Positions 61,756-64,000 of a DNA stretch of 64,000 bases are shown piece by piece. Made by a program: the position numbers and the translations under genes. The notes below the pieces were generated by a model. That model did not search any database. It was not told the DNA's origin and saw only the letters and a program-made list of their open reading frames with translations. Positions within the stretch are counted from its first letter, which is position 1; every line of letters starts with the position of its first letter. Source of the DNA: Zoogloeaceae bacterium G21618-S1 (GTDB lineage Bacteria > Pseudomonadota > Gammaproteobacteria > Burkholderiales > Rhodocyclaceae); NCBI GenBank assembly GCA_027214125.1, contig JAPWHF010000005.1:124951-188950 (forward strand), read 5' to 3'.

Positions 61756-63015
61756 ATGAAAACCCGCCGTTCCTTCATCAAGGCCCTGACCCTCTCCGCC
61801 TCACTGGCGGCGATGGGCTCCGTCTCCACGTTTGCGCAGGCCGCCGACACCATCAAGGTCGGCGTGCTGCATTCGCTGTCCGGCACCATGGCGATCTCCG
61901 AGACCGCACTGAAAAACGTCGCGCTGATGGCCATCGACGAGATCAACGCCGCCGGTGGCGTGATGGGCAAGCAGCTCGAGCCGGTGGTGGTCGATCCGGC
62001 CTCGAACTGGCCGCTGTTCGCCGAGAAGGCGCGGCAGCTGCTGAGCCAGGACAAGGTGGCGGTCACCTTCGGCTGCTGGACCTCGGTGTCGCGCAAGTCG
62101 GTGAATCCGGTGTTCAAGGAACTCAACGGCCTGCTCTTCTACCCGGTGCAGTACGAGGGCGAGGAGCTGGAGAAGAACGTGTTCTACACCGGCGCTGCAC
62201 CCAACCAGCAGGCGATCCCGGCGGTCGAGTACCTGATGAGCAAGGATGGCGGCGAGGCCAAGCGCTTCGTGCTGCTGGGCACCGACTATGTGTACCCGCG
62301 CACCACCAACAAGATCCTGCGCGCCTTCCTGCACAGCAAGGGCGTGAAGGACGAAGACATCATGGAGGAGTACACCCCCTTCGGGCACTCCGACTACCAG
62401 ACCATCATCGCCAACATCAAGAAGTTCGCCGCCGCCGGCAAGAAGACGGCCGTGGTGTCGACCATCAACGGCGACTCCAACGTGCCCTTCTACAAGGAAC
62501 TGGGCAACGCCGGCCTGAAAGCCACCGACGTGCCGGTGGTCGCCTTCTCGGTGGGTGAAGAAGAGCTGCGCGGCGTCGATGCCAAGCCGCTGGTCGGCCA
62601 CCTCGCGGCGTGGAACTACTTCATGAGCGTGAAGAATCCGACCAACGCCGCCTTCATCAAGAAGTATCAGGACTGGGCCAAGAAGAACGGTGTGCCCAAC
62701 GCCGACACGGTGGTCACCAATGACCCGATGGAAGCGACCTATGTCGGCATCTACATGTGGAAGCAGGCGGTCGAGCAGGCCAAGACCACTGACGTGGATG
62801 CCGTCATCGCCGCGCTCGGTGGCCAGACCTTCAAGGCGCCCTCCGGCTTCACGCTGACCATGGACAAGACCAACCACCACCTGCACAAGCCCGTGCTGAT
62901 TGGCGAAGTGCGCGCCGACGGCCAGTTCTCCACCGTGTGGAAGACCAAGGCGCCGATTCGCGCCCAGCCGTGGAGCCCGTACATCGCGGGTAACGAAGCC
63001 AAGCAGAACATGTAA
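61756..63015 (+). CDS. urtA: Urea ABC transporter binding protein UrtA
   Basis: A 419-residue periplasmic binding protein. The signal peptide has a twin-arginine motif (TRRSFIK) and ends AQA. The mature protein starts [20 protein letters not shown] and has [27 protein letters not shown] and [17 protein letters not shown], the UrtA/FmdD pattern. UrtA binds urea for the UrtBCDE importer. GGGAG precedes the ATG at 61756. A hairpin separates it from urtB. Confidence 0.93.
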   Translation: MKTRRSFIKALTLSASLAAMGSVSTFAQAADTIKVGVLHSLSGTMAISETALKNVALMAIDEINAAGGVMGKQLEPVVVDPASNWPLFAEKARQLLSQDKVAVTFGCWTSVSRKSVNPVFKELNGLLFYPVQYEGEELEKNVFYTGAAPNQQAIPAVEYLMSKDGGEAKRFVLLGTDYVYPRTTNKILRAFLHSKGVKDEDIMEEYTPFGHSDYQTIIANIKKFAAAGKKTAVVSTINGDSNVPFYKELGNAGLKATDVPVVAFSVGEEELRGVDAKPLVGHLAAWNYFMSVKNPTNAAFIKKYQDWAKKNGVPNADTVVTNDPMEATYVGIYMWKQAVEQAKTTDVDAVIAALGGQTFKAPSGFTLTMDKTNHHLHKPVLIGEVRADGQFSTVWKTKAPIRAQPWSPYIAGNEAKQNM

Positions 63016-63042
63016 GCCCACCCCGTCCCCGCCTCGGCGGGG

Positions 63043-63083
63043 GCCTGAGCCGAACCCATGCCCGGCGTGGGCTCGGCTCAGGC
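63043..63083 (+). terminator. Hairpin between urtA and urtB (attenuator-like)
   Basis: GCCTGAGCCGA and TCGGCTCAGGC are inverted arms (10-11 bp) with an inner CCCA/TGGG pair. No T-run follows. It could protect the urtA message or reduce read-through. Confidence 0.55.
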
Positions 63084-63103
63084 ACTCAAACCGGTCCCAC
63101 ACC

Positions 63104-64000
63104 ATGCCCCTTTCCGTCCCCCACCTGCTTCGTGTGTTCTTGCTTGCCGTTTGCTGCACCCTCGGCAGCGCGCACGCCGCGCCCTCGGCCGAGACGCTGG
63201 CCCGGCTGGCAGACGACGACTCCGACACCCGCATCGCCGCCATCGCCGAACTCGGCGCCGAGGGCAGCGCGCAGAGCGTCGCCCTGCTCGACGCGCTGGC
63301 CGACGAGGCCCTGGCGCTGACCGGCAGCGGTCGGCTGGTGATCCTCACCGACACCGGTGCGCTCGACGCGGCCAGCGGCGAGGCGATTGAGCCCTACCCG
63401 GACGACGCCGATCCGCTGATGATCAACAACCGCGTGCGCAATGCCTTGCAAAGCGCCAAGGCCGCCACCAACATCCGCGCCAGCGACCGCGGCACCCGCC
63501 TGGCCGCCGCCCAATTGCTGCGCGACAGCGCCAGCGAGCTGCTGATGCCGATCCTCGAACCCGCGCTGGCCACCGAGCAGGACAAGGAGATCCGATCCAT
63601 CCTGGCACTGGCCGTGGCGCGGGTGAACCTGGCCAGCGCGGAACCGGCCAAGCGCATCCTTGCCGCGCAACGCCTCGGCGACTCGTCCGACGCCTCGGTC
63701 AAGGCGACGCTGGCCGCGCTGCTGGACAAGGACGCCAACGGCCAGTTCGTCGAGCCCGACGCCGAGGTGCGCGCCGCCGCCAAGGGCTCAATGCAATCCA
63801 TCGAGCGCCGGCTGGCCATGGCCGACCTGGCCAGCACCGCCTTCACCGGCCTGTCGCTCGGCTCCATCCTGCTGCTCGCCGCGCTCGGCCTGGCCATCAC
63901 CTACGGCGTGATGGGCGTGATCAACATGGCGCATGGCGAGCTGCTGATGGTCGGCGCCTATGCCACCTATGTGGTGCAAGGCCTGTTCCGCAGCTACCTG
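63104..64000 (+). CDS. urtB: Urea ABC transporter permease UrtB (3' end cut by window edge)
   Basis: The frame is open from the ATG at 63104 to the window edge, 299 codons. A signal peptide (about 1-25, ending AHA) leads a periplasmic alpha-helical, HEAT-like domain (about 28-240), which is peculiar to UrtB. The permease starts near residue 243 with [44 protein letters not shown], as in LivH-type permeases. Full UrtB proteins are about 520-540 residues, so over 40% is missing. Confidence 0.92.
   Translation, partial: MPLSVPHLLRVFLLAVCCTLGSAHAAPSAETLARLADDDSDTRIAAIAELGAEGSAQSVALLDALADEALALTGSGRLVILTDTGALDAASGEAIEPYPDDADPLMINNRVRNALQSAKAATNIRASDRGTRLAAAQLLRDSASELLMPILEPALATEQDKEIRSILALAVARVNLASAEPAKRILAAQRLGDSSDASVKATLAALLDKDANGQFVEPDAEVRAAAKGSMQSIERRLAMADLASTAFTGLSLGSILLLAALGLAITYGVMGVINMAHGELLMVGAYATYVVQGLFRSYL

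Overview
The window looks like chromosomal DNA of a GC-rich betaproteobacterium, most like a free-living denitrifying or PHB-storing member of the Rhodocyclales (Azoarcus/Thauera/Denitromonas type). This placement is inferred from the gene mix: a phasin, PEP-CTERM surface proteins with a PrsT-like TPR protein, an assimilatory cys operon led by a TauE-type exporter, NsrR and FNR-type control of a cbb3-like oxidase, and a urea (urt) ABC transporter. I see one tRNA gene and no rRNA, CRISPR array, prophage or insertion sequence. Genes are dense, and most gaps over 100 bp hold a recognisable promoter, operator, terminator or repeat.

Layout. 1-5.7 kb: a cut-off DegV-family gene, then a minus-strand fatty-acid operon psrA-fadE-thiolase with a PsrA-type palindrome in front. 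5.8-8.6 kb: a Spy/CpxP-like periplasmic protein divergent from cpxR-cpxA, with an array of GTAAA boxes between. 8.6-11.8 kb: a small membrane protein, a LysE-type exporter and an Atm1-type ABC exporter. 12-16 kb: a PEP-CTERM protein behind a sigma-54 promoter, and the PrsT-like TPR protein. 16-19.8 kb: a Kef-type antiporter, then an amino-acid binding protein coupled to an asparaginase. 19.8-27.1 kb: cysB divergent from TauE-cysI-DUF934-cysH-(40-codon ORF)-cysD-cysN, closed by a strong terminator. 27-41.5 kb: mixed housekeeping genes, including CBS, DUF2853, AsmA, phasin, a DDAH-like enzyme with an Lrp regulator, a Tsx-like porin, a TIR protein, a second TauE, a CMD/AhpD protein, a lipoprotein, glutathione reductase, AlaX, an AEC carrier and a second PEP-CTERM protein. 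41.5-44.7 kb: hslVU and a duplicated STAS-like protein. 44.9-51.5 kb: ybgC-tolQRAB-pal-cpoB-queE-queC followed by tRNA-Lys.

51.8-57 kb is the most interesting part. A single promoter carries an FNR-type site exactly 41.5 bp upstream of the predicted start and an NsrR-type dyad over the promoter core. It drives a CcoN that carries a CcoS-like N-terminal domain, CcoO, a lone mono-haem cytochrome c, a truncated haemoglobin, an SCO protein and a membrane protein; nsrR itself faces the operon from the far end. No CcoP or CcoQ is present. The simplest reading is an NO-inducible, low-oxygen haem-copper oxidase module.

57-64 kb: a giant sensor fuses an NCS1-permease-like membrane domain, a nine-cysteine cluster, a histidine kinase and a receiver. 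It overlaps a LuxR-type response regulator gene. After an inverted REP pair and a GCGTACGC-rich dyad come urtA and the start of urtB, which suggests that this two-component pair controls urea uptake.
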